Of a DNA stretch of 64,000 bases, positions 54,994 through 64,000 are shown one piece after another. This DNA comes from Roseobacter sp. MH60115 (GTDB taxonomy: Bacteria; Pseudomonadota; Alphaproteobacteria; Rhodobacterales; Rhodobacteraceae). The position numbers and the translations under genes are program-made. The notes under the pieces are model-generated. The model was not told where the DNA came from. It saw nothing but the letters and a program-made list of their open reading frames with translations, and did not search any database. Positions within the stretch are counted from its first letter, which is position 1. Each line of letters begins with the position of its first letter. The DNA is taken from NCBI RefSeq assembly GCF_015644665.1, contig NZ_JADOBQ010000002.1:434001-498000 (forward strand), written 5' to 3'.

Positions 54994-56148
54994 TCAGCTC
55001 TTGTAGGGATCGAGCGAGGCGCGCAGCCCGTCGCCGAGGAAGTTGAACGCCAGCACCACAAAGATGATCGGCAGCATCGGGATCGCCGTCCAGGGATAGA
55101 TTTCGATGGAGGCGAGGTTCTGGGCATCGTTCAGCATCACGCCCCAACTGACTGCCGGTGCGCGCAGCCCAAGGCCGAGAAAACTCAGTGCAGTTTCGCC
55201 GAGGATCATCGCGGGGATCGACAGCGTCGCCGAGGCGATCAAATGCGACATGAAATTGGGCAGCAGGTGGCGCCGGATCACCCGGCCCGGCTTGGCCCCC
55301 ATCATCTCTGCCGCACGCACGTATTCCTCCTCTCTCAACGAGAGGAATTTACTTCGGACCGCCCGCGCGAGGCCCGGCCAGTCGAGGATGCCGAGGATGA
55401 TCGAGATGATGAAAAAGACGGCCACCGGGCCCCAGTTGGACGGCACAGCAGCAGAGAGCGCAAGCCAGAGCGGCAGTTCCGGCAACGAGCGCAGGATTTC
55501 GATGGCGCGGTTGATCACCCAGTCGGTCTTGCCGCCGAAGTACCCTGCGATGGAGCCAAAGAAGATACCCAGCGCAAAGGAGACCGTGATGCCAATCAGG
55601 CCGACCGTCAGCGACAGTTGCGCGCCGTAGAGAATGCGGCTGAACACATCGCGGCCCAGCCGGTCGGAGCCCCAGAGAAAGACAGTGGCCCCCTCGGGCG
55701 CACAGAAGAGATGGGTGTCCGAGGGGATGAAGCCAAAGAGGTTGTAGCGATCCCCTTCGCAGAAGAACTGCAATGGCATCGGGCGCGTCGTATCGGTCTC
55801 GTAGGTCCAGCGGTAGTTGACCAGATCGGCGGTCGCCGTGGTCGGGTAGACATAAGGCCCGATAAAGTCGCCCTCGTGCCAGAAGTTGATGGATTGTGGC
55901 GGGGCATAGAGATAATCGGCGCTGCGTTCGTTTGGCGTGTAGGGCGCGATGAACCCGGCGATGGGCAGCATCAGGTAGCTGAGCAGCAGGAAGATGCCCG
56001 AGATGAGGCCCAGCTTGTGGCGCTTGAACTTGCGCCAGACCAGCACCCAGTTCGGTGCGTCCATGTCGGAGCGTTCGAGCGCGGAAAGGTCCGCATCATC
56101 GGACCATGGGGCCTCGTCCACATAGCGGCCATCGGGCAGTTTTTTCAT
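54994..56148 (-). CDS. Oligopeptide-type ABC transporter permease (OppC-like)
   Basis: A 384-residue permease of the OppC group. The N-terminal cytoplasmic tail and TM1 (LGLISGIFLLLSYLMLPIAGF) are followed by a long periplasmic loop, then GSDRLGRDVFSRILYGAQLS and the EAA loop EYVRAAEMMGAKPGRVIRRH. The last helix region is IFVVLAFNFLGDGLRASLDP. It overlaps the OppB-like permease as ATGA and is the last gene of the operon. Confidence 0.9.
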   Translation of the reverse strand: MKKLPDGRYVDEAPWSDDADLSALERSDMDAPNWVLVWRKFKRHKLGLISGIFLLLSYLMLPIAGFIAPYTPNERSADYLYAPPQSINFWHEGDFIGPYVYPTTATADLVNYRWTYETDTTRPMPLQFFCEGDRYNLFGFIPSDTHLFCAPEGATVFLWGSDRLGRDVFSRILYGAQLSLTVGLIGITVSFALGIFFGSIAGYFGGKTDWVINRAIEILRSLPELPLWLALSAAVPSNWGPVAVFFIISIILGILDWPGLARAVRSKFLSLREEEYVRAAEMMGAKPGRVIRRHLLPNFMSHLIASATLSIPAMILGETALSFLGLGLRAPAVSWGVMLNDAQNLASIEIYPWTAIPMLPIIFVVLAFNFLGDGLRASLDPYKS

Positions 56149-57173
56149 GAGCCGCGCGCCCCATACCGGATGCGGGGGTCGAGCAGAACCAGCAGCAGAT
56201 CAGAGATCATGGTGCCGATCAGCGTAAGCAGGGCCACGAACATCAGCACGAAGCCGGCAAGGAACTGATCCTGGCTTTTCAGCGCTGTCAGCAGCGAGGG
56301 ACCGATGGTCTGCAGCCCGAGCACCACTGAGACAAGCACGGAGCCCGAGACCATCGCGGGCAGCAGGTTGCCGATGTCGGCCACGAAGGGATTGAAAGCC
56401 ATGCGCAGCGGGTATTTGGCCAGCAGTTTCGAGGGGCCGAGCCCCTTGGCCTTGGCCGTTTCCACGTAGGGCTTGGAAAGCTCATCCAGCATATTGGCAC
56501 GCAGGCGCTGCATCATGGCCGCCGCCCCGGAGGTGCCGATCACGAAGGTCGGCACGATCAGATGCACGAGAATGGATCTGACTTTCTCCCAGGACATCGG
56601 CTCGCCCTCGAATTCGGGAGCCATCAGCCCGCCGATGGGCAGATCGAAATACTTGTTGCCGTAGTAGAAGAGCATCAGCGCCAGCAGGAAGTTGGGCGTG
56701 GCAAGGCCAAGATAGCCGACGAAGGCGGCGGTGTAGTCGACCCAGGTTTCCGACTTGGCGGCGGCAATTACGCCAAGCGGCAGGGCGACCATATAGACAA
56801 AGAGCACGGCGGCGAGGTTCACCAGCACCGTGAGCCAGAGCGCATCGCCGACGACTTCGCTGACGGGGCGGTCGAACTCGAAAGACCAGCCGAAATTGCC
56901 CTGGATGAGCCCGTACCAGCCCTGCGGCCCGGGCGCCATGCCGACCCAGATCAGATATTGCTCCCAGATCGGGCGGTCGAGCGCGTATTCCGTGCGCAGG
57001 AATTCCGCTTTGGCAACACCTTCGGCCTGACCCGTGGCGCGCAGCTCTGCGATCTGGTTCGACAGATAGTCACCGGGCGGCAGGTTGATGATCACGAAGA
57101 TCAGGATCGACACCACCCAGAGAGTGAGCAGCATCGTGATGAACCGATAGATGGCATAGCGCAGAAACATCAT
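56145..57173 (-). CDS. Oligopeptide-type ABC transporter permease (OppB-like)
   Basis: A 342-residue permease of the OppB group with six membrane helices. The EAA loop reads PYVETAKAKGLGPSKLLAKY, with ATVALPLG-like segments upstream and IGTMISDLLLVLLDPRIRYG at the end. It overlaps the binding-protein gene and the OppC-like gene as ATGA. Confidence 0.9.
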   Translation of the reverse strand: MMFLRYAIYRFITMLLTLWVVSILIFVIINLPPGDYLSNQIAELRATGQAEGVAKAEFLRTEYALDRPIWEQYLIWVGMAPGPQGWYGLIQGNFGWSFEFDRPVSEVVGDALWLTVLVNLAAVLFVYMVALPLGVIAAAKSETWVDYTAAFVGYLGLATPNFLLALMLFYYGNKYFDLPIGGLMAPEFEGEPMSWEKVRSILVHLIVPTFVIGTSGAAAMMQRLRANMLDELSKPYVETAKAKGLGPSKLLAKYPLRMAFNPFVADIGNLLPAMVSGSVLVSVVLGLQTIGPSLLTALKSQDQFLAGFVLMFVALLTLIGTMISDLLLVLLDPRIRYGARGS

Positions 57174-59089
57174 TGGGTGAGCTGCTGGAACGGTTCGTCG
57201 TAGTAAAACTCATCCACCCGGTGAATGCCGAAATGGGCGCCGGGGTCCCAAGCCCATTTCGCCTGTTCCGGCACGTTGCGCAGCCGGTTCGAGACCACAA
57301 TCGGTTGCGGCGCTTCGGCCAGAATGCCGATGCCGAACTGGTTCTCCGCGTGGATCGCCAGCATCTCTCGCCAGATGCGCGCCCGTGCGTCGGTGTCTTC
57401 GGTGTGGTCCCACTCCCAGCTCAGCTGCATCAGCCGTTTCGCGGCAGGCATGTCCGGGGCCTCGCCGACCTCGCCACCGGTCTGGTAGTATTGCCCCCAC
57501 TTCGGCCAGGCAAAGAATTCCTGATGCGTCGGCGCGAGATACTCCGGCGGCGTGTAGGTTTGCGGCAGACCATTGTCCCAACCGAACCAGACCGCGGACA
57601 TGCTGAGGCCGGAATAGACCCGGTTGCGCAGAATATCCCGATCCAGCGGGCGCATCACCAGCTTGATCCCGATCTCGCGCCAGGTGTCGGTGACGATGGC
57701 CAGGGCGTTCTCGACCTCCTGCCGCTCCCCCGCCGTCTCGATCACGAATTCCATCGGGCGTCCGTCTGGCAGCTTGCGGATCCCGTCGGGTGTGCGTTCG
57801 GTCAGGCCCATCTCATCCAAAAGCGCATTGGATTTGGCTGGATAGTAGATCGACCATTTGAAGAGGTTTGCGGGGTCAAAAAACGGGCTTTTGGCCAGCG
57901 CGGTCATGCCGCCCTCCTTGGCCAACCCGAAGTACAGCGCCCGGTTGATCATGCGCCGGTCGATGCCCATGGACAGCGCCCGGCGGAAGCGTACATCGCG
58001 GATCACCTCACGCCAGACTGGATCGGCGAAATTGAGGTTGGGATAGATGGCGATCTGGTTCGCCGCCCCATTGGCCCAGAGCAATGTGCGATAGCCCGCG
58101 CCATCGGTCTCGCCCTTCTTCAGGATCGAGATATCCGGGAAATCGAGGCCCCGTGCCTGCAGGTCGACCTCGCCCGCGTTGGCCTTGGCGGCAATCAATC
58201 CGCCCCCCACAATCGTCATCTCCACCACGTCGATGTAGGGCAGTTGCAGCCCCCGCGCATCCACCCGGTGATAGTAGGGGTTGCGCACAAAGACGTGACG
58301 GCTCGACTTGGTGCCGGAGGCGTTCATCCAGGGCTGCAGCGTCGGCAGGTCCGGATTGTCGAATTTGAACATGTTGTCGCGGTCATTGTGCAGCGGGGCC
58401 CAGGCCCTTACCCGCGCCTTTTTGATCTTTCTTCTCAGGGTCTTGGCGTCGGTGAATTCCGCATGAAACTGCTTGAGATAATGCGCGGGGCGGTAAATGA
58501 AAAACGGGCTGGCCTGGGCCAGAAGCTGGAGGAATTGCGGGTTCGGCGTGGGCCATTCGATCACCACCGTATGGGCGTCGGGGAAGCTCATCTCGGCCAG
58601 CACCCCATCCACGATCAGGTTTTGCGGCGGGCCCGCGGGGCTGAGCTCCTCGTTGAGCGCCACGTGTTTCCAGTAGTATTCGAAATCGGCGGAGGTGAAG
58701 GGATGACCATCGGACCAGCGATGGCCTTTGCGCAGGTGCAGGGTGAACTTGCGTCCTTCCTCGACCTCAATATCGCGCAGGATGTCGGGGTAAAGCTCGT
58801 AGTTCTGGTCGTAGCCCATCAGACGGGCATAGCCGTAGACAACCATCTGACGCACGTCCTTGGAGCGGGACACCAGCGTGCGCAATGTGCCGCCATGTTC
58901 GCCAAAGCTGCGCCCCTTTGCCTCCAGATCAACGACAAGCGGTTCTGTCGGCATGCGCTGGTTCACCGGTGGCAGGATGCCGTTTTTCACTTCGCTTTGC
59001 CAAAAGCTGCTTTCGACCATAACTGGTTGTTCCGCCCGCGCAGTGAGAGCAAGAAGGGTCAGCAGGAAAATGGCAAAGGCTCTAGACAT
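57170..59089 (-). CDS. ABC transporter substrate-binding protein, family 5 (peptide/opine type)
   Basis: A 639-residue periplasmic binding protein, larger than most of its family. The signal peptide is residues 1-19 (LLTLLALTARA). The SBP family 5 signature appears in LHLRKGHRWSDGHPFTSADF and FRRALSMGIDRRMINRALYF. It overlaps the ATPase gene by 8 bases. It probably binds a peptide-like or modified-peptide ligand; the ligand cannot be told. Confidence 0.9.
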   Translation of the reverse strand: MSRAFAIFLLTLLALTARAEQPVMVESSFWQSEVKNGILPPVNQRMPTEPLVVDLEAKGRSFGEHGGTLRTLVSRSKDVRQMVVYGYARLMGYDQNYELYPDILRDIEVEEGRKFTLHLRKGHRWSDGHPFTSADFEYYWKHVALNEELSPAGPPQNLIVDGVLAEMSFPDAHTVVIEWPTPNPQFLQLLAQASPFFIYRPAHYLKQFHAEFTDAKTLRRKIKKARVRAWAPLHNDRDNMFKFDNPDLPTLQPWMNASGTKSSRHVFVRNPYYHRVDARGLQLPYIDVVEMTIVGGGLIAAKANAGEVDLQARGLDFPDISILKKGETDGAGYRTLLWANGAANQIAIYPNLNFADPVWREVIRDVRFRRALSMGIDRRMINRALYFGLAKEGGMTALAKSPFFDPANLFKWSIYYPAKSNALLDEMGLTERTPDGIRKLPDGRPMEFVIETAGERQEVENALAIVTDTWREIGIKLVMRPLDRDILRNRVYSGLSMSAVWFGWDNGLPQTYTPPEYLAPTHQEFFAWPKWGQYYQTGGEVGEAPDMPAAKRLMQLSWEWDHTEDTDARARIWREMLAIHAENQFGIGILAEAPQPIVVSNRLRNVPEQAKWAWDPGAHFGIHRVDEFYYDEPFQQLTQ

Positions 59090-60854
59090 GGCAGCGTACC
59101 TTGTGACCGGGTTCCAGTTCCGTCAGCGCGGGCGCAGCGACCCCTTCAAACCGGAAAGCTTCGGGCCAGCTTGACGGTTTGCCAGCACCCTGCGACACCA
59201 GCCCGAGGTCGATGGGCCGGTTCACATCCGGCTCGGGTTGTGCCGCGATCAGTGCGCAGGTGTAGGGATGGCGCGGGTTGTAAAAGAGCGTGTCGGGCGG
59301 CGCCTGCTCGACGATCACGCCCTGGCGCATCACGGCCACCTCATCGGCGATACGGGCGACCACCGCCAGATCGTGGCTGATGAAGAGATAGCTCAACCCC
59401 ACACGGTCGCGTATGTCCTCAAGCAGGCAGAGGATCTGTTCCTGCACCGACACGTCCAGCGCCGATGTGGGTTCGTCGCAGACAAGCAGAACCGGATCGA
59501 GCGTCAGCGCGCGGGCAATCGACAGCCGCTGACGCTGTCCGCCGGAGAAGGCATGCGGATAGCGGCTGAGCATGGACGCATCGAGCCCGACCCAGCGCAA
59601 CATCTCTGCCGCCTTGTCGCGGCGTTCGGCGCGGGTGCCCAACTGGTGGATTTCCATCGGTTCGGTCAGGGCCTGTTGCACCCGCATACGCGGCGACAGC
59701 GATGAATAGGGGTCCTGGAATACCATCTGCGCCTGGCGCTGAAAATGGACACGTTCCTGCTGCGACATCGCGTTGATTTTTACCTGATCCGCATCTTTGG
59801 TCGGGCGGAACAGGACCTCGCCACCGGGGTCGGGCAGCTCTGCGCCCAATGCGATCCGCGCACAGGTGGTTTTGCCGGACCCGCTCTCCCCCACAACGGC
59901 CAGTGTCTTGCCGCGTTGCAGTGAAAGGTTCACCTCGTGACAGGCCGTTATCGTCACCGGTTTACGCCAGCCGCCTGCCCGCATGGTGTAGGTCTTCGAG
60001 ACATTGCGCAGATCGAGAATGAGATCGTCGCTCGTTTCCGCCCGGGCGGGTGCTGCCACCTCGGGGATCATGGGCGCTGCGGCAAAAAGCTTCTTGGTGT
60101 AGCCGTGTGCGGGGGATCCCAGCACGGCAGGCGCCGGGCCGCGTTCCATCACCCGGCCCTTGTTCATGACCACAACGGTCTCTGCCATGTTGGCCACCAC
60201 GCCCAGATCATGGGTGACCAGGATCACCGCCATGCCGGTTTCCAGCTGCAACTCCTTGATCAGCCCCAAGACCTGCGCTTGCGTGGTCACGTCCAGCGCC
60301 GTCGTGGGTTCATCCGCGATCAGCAGTTCCGGCTTGGCCACCATCGCCATGGCGATCATTGCGCGCTGCCGCATGCCGCCTGACATCTCAAACGGATAGG
60401 AGCGCCAGACCCGCGTGGGATCGGGGAAACCAACCCGTTCGAATGTGTCCAGAACCGTCTTTTTGGCCTCGCCGGGGCGCATGTCCCGGTGCAGCCGCAA
60501 CACTTCGCCGACCTGATCCCCCAGACGGTGCAAGGGCGAGAGTGATCGCATTGGTTCCTGAAAGATCATCGAGATTTGATTGCCGCGGATCGAGCGCATG
60601 GTGCGGCGCGACTCCGTCAGCAGATTGCAGGTCTTGCCACCGGCGCTGTAGTTGATGACACCGCTGCGGATTTGTGCCGCTTGCGGTAGGATGCGCAGAA
60701 CGGACCGACAGGTGATTGTTTTGCCAGACCCGCTTTCGCCCACAAGCGCCAGTGTCTCGCCGGGCATCACCTGAAAGCTGACGTCGCGCACAACCGCATC
60801 CGCCGACCCGAAGCCGATGCTCAGATCGCGCACATCCAGCAGGGGCGTTACCAC
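59082..60854 (-). CDS. ABC transporter ATP-binding protein with two fused ATPase domains
   Basis: A 590-residue protein with two complete ABC cassettes, as in YejF/DppDF fusions. The first has Walker [11 protein letters not shown] and signature [11 protein letters not shown] with Walker [13 protein letters not shown]. The second has Walker [11 protein letters not shown], signature [15 protein letters not shown] and Walker [13 protein letters not shown]. It is the first gene of the four-gene importer operon and its start lies 172 bases from the divergent methyltransferase gene. Confidence 0.93.
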   Translation of the reverse strand: MVTPLLDVRDLSIGFGSADAVVRDVSFQVMPGETLALVGESGSGKTITCRSVLRILPQAAQIRSGVINYSAGGKTCNLLTESRRTMRSIRGNQISMIFQEPMRSLSPLHRLGDQVGEVLRLHRDMRPGEAKKTVLDTFERVGFPDPTRVWRSYPFEMSGGMRQRAMIAMAMVAKPELLIADEPTTALDVTTQAQVLGLIKELQLETGMAVILVTHDLGVVANMAETVVVMNKGRVMERGPAPAVLGSPAHGYTKKLFAAAPMIPEVAAPARAETSDDLILDLRNVSKTYTMRAGGWRKPVTITACHEVNLSLQRGKTLAVVGESGSGKTTCARIALGAELPDPGGEVLFRPTKDADQVKINAMSQQERVHFQRQAQMVFQDPYSSLSPRMRVQQALTEPMEIHQLGTRAERRDKAAEMLRWVGLDASMLSRYPHAFSGGQRQRLSIARALTLDPVLLVCDEPTSALDVSVQEQILCLLEDIRDRVGLSYLFISHDLAVVARIADEVAVMRQGVIVEQAPPDTLFYNPRHPYTCALIAAQPEPDVNRPIDLGLVSQGAGKPSSWPEAFRFEGVAAPALTELEPGHKVRCHV

Positions 60855-61026
60855 GTCCTTGTCTCTTCCTTGTTACGCATTCGTCCCTAAAACCCGTCGT
60901 CCAGTTCAGTCAGTCAACGCGATTTCCCGCCTCGCGTCCAGCACACAGATGTTTGAGTGCCTTTCTACTACCAATTTTGATGGAAAAGAGGCATTTGAAC
61001 ATGACATTTCTGCAAAGGGAGACCTC

Positions 61027-61512
61027 ATGAGCCGCCTCGACCTCTTCATCGACCGAATGGTGTCACAACGCGCCTGCCTGAACCACGCCGCAGCGCTGAC
61101 GCAGCAGATGCCGGGTCCGGTCTACGAGTTGGGGTTGGGCAACGGGCGGACATATCATCACATGTGCAGCATCCTGCCGGCCCAGGACATCTATGTGTTC
61201 GAACGGGCGGTGGCCTCTCATCCGGATAGCACACCGCCGGATGCGCAAGTTTTTCTGGGCGATGTCTTTGACACGCTGCCCCAGGCACTGGCGCGGTTTG
61301 GTCCAACCGCACGTCTGATCCACGCCGATCTGGGAGGGCATAATGCGGAAAAGAACGATGCATTCGCGCGCAAGCTCTCCCCTGTTGTCGCACCGCTGTT
61401 GGCCCCCGGCGGGTTGATGGTGTCGAGCGACCGGATGTATTTCGATGACCTGCAGGAGATTGCCTTGCCACCGGAGGCGGTGCTGGGCCGGTGTTTTATC
61501 TATCAAAGGTGA
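61027..61512 (+). CDS. Class I SAM-dependent methyltransferase, paralog B
   Basis: A 161-residue protein starting at 61027 after AAGGGAGA. SAM loop VYELGLGNGRTYHHMCSIL, acidic residue in YVFERAV, and the block LLAPGGLMVSSDRMYF. It is a paralog of the protein at 40772-41251: the blocks ELGLGNGRTY and (A/V)PGGL(I/M)VS match. Here it stands alone, divergent from the ABC importer. Confidence 0.8.
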   Translation: MSRLDLFIDRMVSQRACLNHAAALTQQMPGPVYELGLGNGRTYHHMCSILPAQDIYVFERAVASHPDSTPPDAQVFLGDVFDTLPQALARFGPTARLIHADLGGHNAEKNDAFARKLSPVVAPLLAPGGLMVSSDRMYFDDLQEIALPPEAVLGRCFIYQR

Positions 61513-61617
61513 GCCGCAAGGGGCCTTGCGCTTCGCCGGTTTCTGCGAAACCCTGACGCCGACGCGCGGCATGAGGGTCCTGTGCTGCGCCTTCCCTTCG
61601 CAGCCGGAAAGCGCGCC

Positions 61618-63708
61618 ATGACAGATATGATCGCCTACGAACGCCACGGCAATATCGCCGTTCTGCGCCTGCAGAACCCACCGGTCAATGCGCTGAGCCA
61701 CGCGGTGCGCAGCGGGTTGATGGCCTGCATGGACAAGGCCGAAAGCGACCCTGAGGTGCGTGCGGTACTGCTGGTCGGGGCGGGGCGGGCCTTTATCGCC
61801 GGGGCCGACATCAAGGAGTTCGGCAAGCCGCCGCTTGAGCCGCATCTGCCCGATCTGTGCAACCGGATCGAGGCCTCGCCGCTGCTGGTGGTCGCCTCCC
61901 TGCACGGGGTCAGCCTTGGGGGTGGGTTGGAGGTGGCGCTCTCGGCCCATTACCGGATTGCACAGCCCGGCGCCCGCGTGGGGTTACCGGAGGTGCATCT
62001 GGGGTTGATCCCTGGTGCAGGCGGCACCCAGCGTCTGCCGCGACTGACCGGGGCAGAGGCCGCCATCGAGGCCATCACCACCGGGCGCCATATCCCGGCG
62101 AAAGAGGCGGCAGCGCTTGGTATCATCGACCGGGTTGAGGAAGGTGATCCACAAACCGTGGGGCTGGCCTATGCAGGGTCGTTGCTGGTCTCCGGAGCAG
62201 AGAGGCGGCCCGTCAGTGAAATGCCCGCCCCGGATGCCATCGACTGGGATGCCACCTATACGGCGGTTTTAAAGAAAGGTCGCGGCCAACTTTCCCCCGC
62301 ACAGGCCGTGCGCGCGGTGCAGGCCAGCACCGAGCAGCCCTTTGCCGAAGGACTGCAAACCGAGCGTCAGATGTTCCGCGATCTGATGGAAACGGATCAG
62401 CGGCAGGGCATGATCCACGCCTTTTTCTCGGAACGCGCCGTGAGCAACCTGCCTGAGCTGAAAGGCATTGATCCCCGCCGCCTTGAGAAAATCGGCGTGA
62501 TTGGCGGCGGCACCATGGGTGCGGGTATCGCGACAGCGGGTCTGTTGAGTGGCATGTCTGTGACACTGATCGAGATGACCCAGGACGCGGCGGATGCCGC
62601 GCGGGGCAGGATTGCGGGCAACCTCGCCGGTGCGCTGAAGCGCGGCAAGATCACGGCAGAGGCACATGATAACCTTCTGAACGACCATCTCGATGTTGCG
62701 ATTCACTATGACGCGCTCAGGGACGCGGACCTCGTGATTGAGGCCGTTTTTGAAGACATGGCGGTCAAGAAGTCGGTCTTTGGTCAACTCGACGCCGTCT
62801 GCAAACCAGGGGCGGTGCTGGCGACCAATACCTCCTACCTGGACATCAACGAGATCGCCACCAGCACATCGCGGCCCGGTGACGTGATCGGCCTGCATTT
62901 CTTCTCGCCCGCTCATGTCATGAAGCTGTTGGAGGTGGTGGTGCCGGAGCAGACCGCTGCGGATGTGGTGGCCACTGGTTTCGCACTGGGCAAGACGCTG
63001 GGCAAGATCGCCGTGCGATCGGGCGTTTGCGATGGCTTCATCGGCAACCGCATCATGCGCGCCTACCGGATGGCGGCGGATCATATGGTGCTGGAGGGCG
63101 CGACCCCCTTCGAGATCGACACGGCGCTGACCGACTTCGGCTTTGCCATGGGGCCATTCGCAGTGTCCGATCTCGCCGGGCTCGACATCGCCTGGGCCAT
63201 GCGCAAACGTCTGGCCGCCACCCGTGACCCGCGTGAACGGGTGGGGCGCTATCCGGATAAGCTCTGTGAAGCGGGACACTTCGGACGGAAATCTGGCAAG
63301 GGGTTTTACCTCTATGAGGCGGACCAAAGGGGCAGCACACCCAACCCCGAGGTGCTTGACCTGATCGCGGCGGAACGCGCCGACCGTGACATCACCCCGC
63401 GCAGCTTCACTGCAGAGGAAATTCAGCGCCGCTACATGGCGGCCATGGTCAATGAGGCCGCGCGGATTGTAGGCGAAGGCATCGCCCGCCGCCCGCTCGA
63501 CGTTGATATGGTGCTGCTCTTTGGCTACGGATTTCCGCGCTATCACGGCGGGCCGCTGAAATGGGCCGATCTTCAGGGCCTGGACACGGTTCTCGCGGAT
63601 ATTGAGGGATTCGCAAAAGAGGATGACTTCTTTTGGCAACCCGCGCCGCTCTTGCAGAAACTGGTCGCCGAAGGCCGGAACTTTGACGATCTGAATAAAC
63701 CGGGCTGA
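61618..63708 (+). CDS. 3-hydroxyacyl-CoA dehydrogenase / enoyl-CoA hydratase (FadJ-type)
   Basis: A 696-residue bifunctional fatty-acid oxidation enzyme. The hydratase domain (about residues 1-190) shows GAGRAFIAGADIKEFG and GLPEVHLGLIPGAGGTQRLP. The NAD-binding domain starts IGVIGGGTMGAGIATAGLLS; the catalytic histidine is in IGLHFFSPAHVMKLLEVV, followed by GFIGNRIMRAYRMAAD. GGAAAG and the domain start support 61618 over 61582. No thiolase (fadA-type) gene is next to it in the window. Confidence 0.94.
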   Translation: MTDMIAYERHGNIAVLRLQNPPVNALSHAVRSGLMACMDKAESDPEVRAVLLVGAGRAFIAGADIKEFGKPPLEPHLPDLCNRIEASPLLVVASLHGVSLGGGLEVALSAHYRIAQPGARVGLPEVHLGLIPGAGGTQRLPRLTGAEAAIEAITTGRHIPAKEAAALGIIDRVEEGDPQTVGLAYAGSLLVSGAERRPVSEMPAPDAIDWDATYTAVLKKGRGQLSPAQAVRAVQASTEQPFAEGLQTERQMFRDLMETDQRQGMIHAFFSERAVSNLPELKGIDPRRLEKIGVIGGGTMGAGIATAGLLSGMSVTLIEMTQDAADAARGRIAGNLAGALKRGKITAEAHDNLLNDHLDVAIHYDALRDADLVIEAVFEDMAVKKSVFGQLDAVCKPGAVLATNTSYLDINEIATSTSRPGDVIGLHFFSPAHVMKLLEVVVPEQTAADVVATGFALGKTLGKIAVRSGVCDGFIGNRIMRAYRMAADHMVLEGATPFEIDTALTDFGFAMGPFAVSDLAGLDIAWAMRKRLAATRDPRERVGRYPDKLCEAGHFGRKSGKGFYLYEADQRGSTPNPEVLDLIAAERADRDITPRSFTAEEIQRRYMAAMVNEAARIVGEGIARRPLDVDMVLLFGYGFPRYHGGPLKWADLQGLDTVLADIEGFAKEDDFFWQPAPLLQKLVAEGRNFDDLNKPG

Positions 63709-63722
63709 GGCGGCGGCCTGCT

Positions 63723-64000
63723 TTAGACGTAGGTGCCGCTTGCAGCCGCGCGAATGGCGCCGATGTTGTCGCCATAGGGGGCCGGATCGCTGACCGATCC
63801 GCCGCGAAACACGGCAGAGCCCGCAACCAGCACATCCGCCCCGGCCTTTGCCACCAAAGGTGCCGTGCTCGGGTCAACACCGCCATCGATTTCAATATGC
63901 ACCGGGCGATCCCCGATCATGCGGCGCAAAGCGGAAATCTTCTCCGACATGTCGATGAATTTCTGTCCGCCAAAGCCGGGGTTCACGGTCATCACGCAGA
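63723..64000 (-). CDS. rpe: Ribulose-phosphate 3-epimerase, C-terminal part
   Basis: Partial; the 5' end lies beyond the window. The frame reads [19 protein letters not shown], then [20 protein letters not shown] and [11 protein letters not shown], the phosphate-binding half of the Rpe TIM barrel. The enzyme interconverts ribulose-5-phosphate and xylulose-5-phosphate in the pentose phosphate and Calvin pathways. It is convergent with the fadJ-type gene, 14 bases apart. Confidence 0.93.
   Translation of the reverse strand, partial: CVMTVNPGFGGQKFIDMSEKISALRRMIGDRPVHIEIDGGVDPSTAPLVAKAGADVLVAGSAVFRGGSVSDPAPYGDNIGAIRAAASGTYV

Noticed and set aside
54724-56268. 514-codon plus-strand frame opposite the OppC-like permease
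   Set aside because: Antisense to a clear permease with an EAA loop; composition is Arg/His/Asp-rich noise.
57173-59380. 735-codon plus-strand frame opposite the binding-protein gene
   Set aside because: The minus-strand product has a signal peptide and family 5 motifs; the plus frame has none.

Overview
The window reads as a stretch of chromosome from an alphaproteobacterium of the Rhodobacteraceae, most likely the Roseobacter group. The evidence is the GC-rich sequence with dense ATGA-overlapping operons, the order rpmH-rnpA-yidD followed downstream by yidC-MOSC-engB-argB, an aapJQMP amino-acid transporter, and small conserved families such as UPF0262, DUF2948, DUF1127-like and entericidin-like proteins. 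I do not assign a species.

Layout. 1-1.6 kb: end of an RluC-type pseudouridine synthase, a HAD phosphatase and the F1-ATPase chaperone ATP12. 1.8-6.3 kb: the aapJQMP general L-amino-acid ABC transporter. 6.3-17.1 kb, mostly on the minus strand: SixA-like phosphatase, Fe-S protein, sterol-desaturase-like protein, argB, engB, MOSC protein, yidC, a GGDEF-EAL protein, then yidD-rnpA-rpmH; ttcA and a DUF3833 lipoprotein lie on the plus strand inside this block. 17.3-20.9 kb: a plus-strand run of TVP38-type membrane protein, mercuric-reductase-like flavoprotein and an orphan sensor kinase.

21.05-27.3 kb: a decayed genomic island next to tRNA-Arg(ACG). It holds a tyrosine integrase, an excisionase-like protein, small phage-like genes, a broken DUF2303 gene, pieces of two IS3-type elements and one IS5 element, remnants of an alpha/beta hydrolase and a serine recombinase, and one intact-looking zinc-ribbon membrane gene. 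It stops at tRNA-Thr(GGT). 27.4-34.4 kb is core again: murA, a DUF2948 gene, hisD, UPF0262, phosphatase, NTF2-like, GNAT, a lipoprotein and a porin.

34.8-39.8 kb: lepA bracketed by two foreign-looking minus-strand genes. One carries a GIGHNQPP motif. The other has a C-terminal HEPN-like domain with an RX4H motif. Next comes an AT-rich gap with three DnaA-box-like 9-mers, followed by about 430 bases with many short hairpins that look like a structured RNA, then a DksA/TraR-type gene. 40.3-47.3 kb: two tandem entericidin-like lipoproteins and a seven-gene, tightly overlapped minus-strand glycan operon (four glycosyltransferases, a histidine phosphatase, a polysaccharide deacetylase and a methyltransferase). 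47.5-54.9 kb: a large MscS-type channel, LysR and MmyB-type regulators with divergent targets, a GNAT protein and an MFS exporter. 55-60.9 kb: a complete oligopeptide-type ABC importer. 61-64 kb: a second methyltransferase paralogous to the one in the glycan operon, a fadJ-type fatty-acid oxidation enzyme and the 3' part of rpe.

The items most worth a second look are the structured RNA candidate with the adjacent DnaA-box cluster, the HEPN-like protein joined to the lepA stop codon, and the seven-gene glycan operon. None of these calls was tested by database search.
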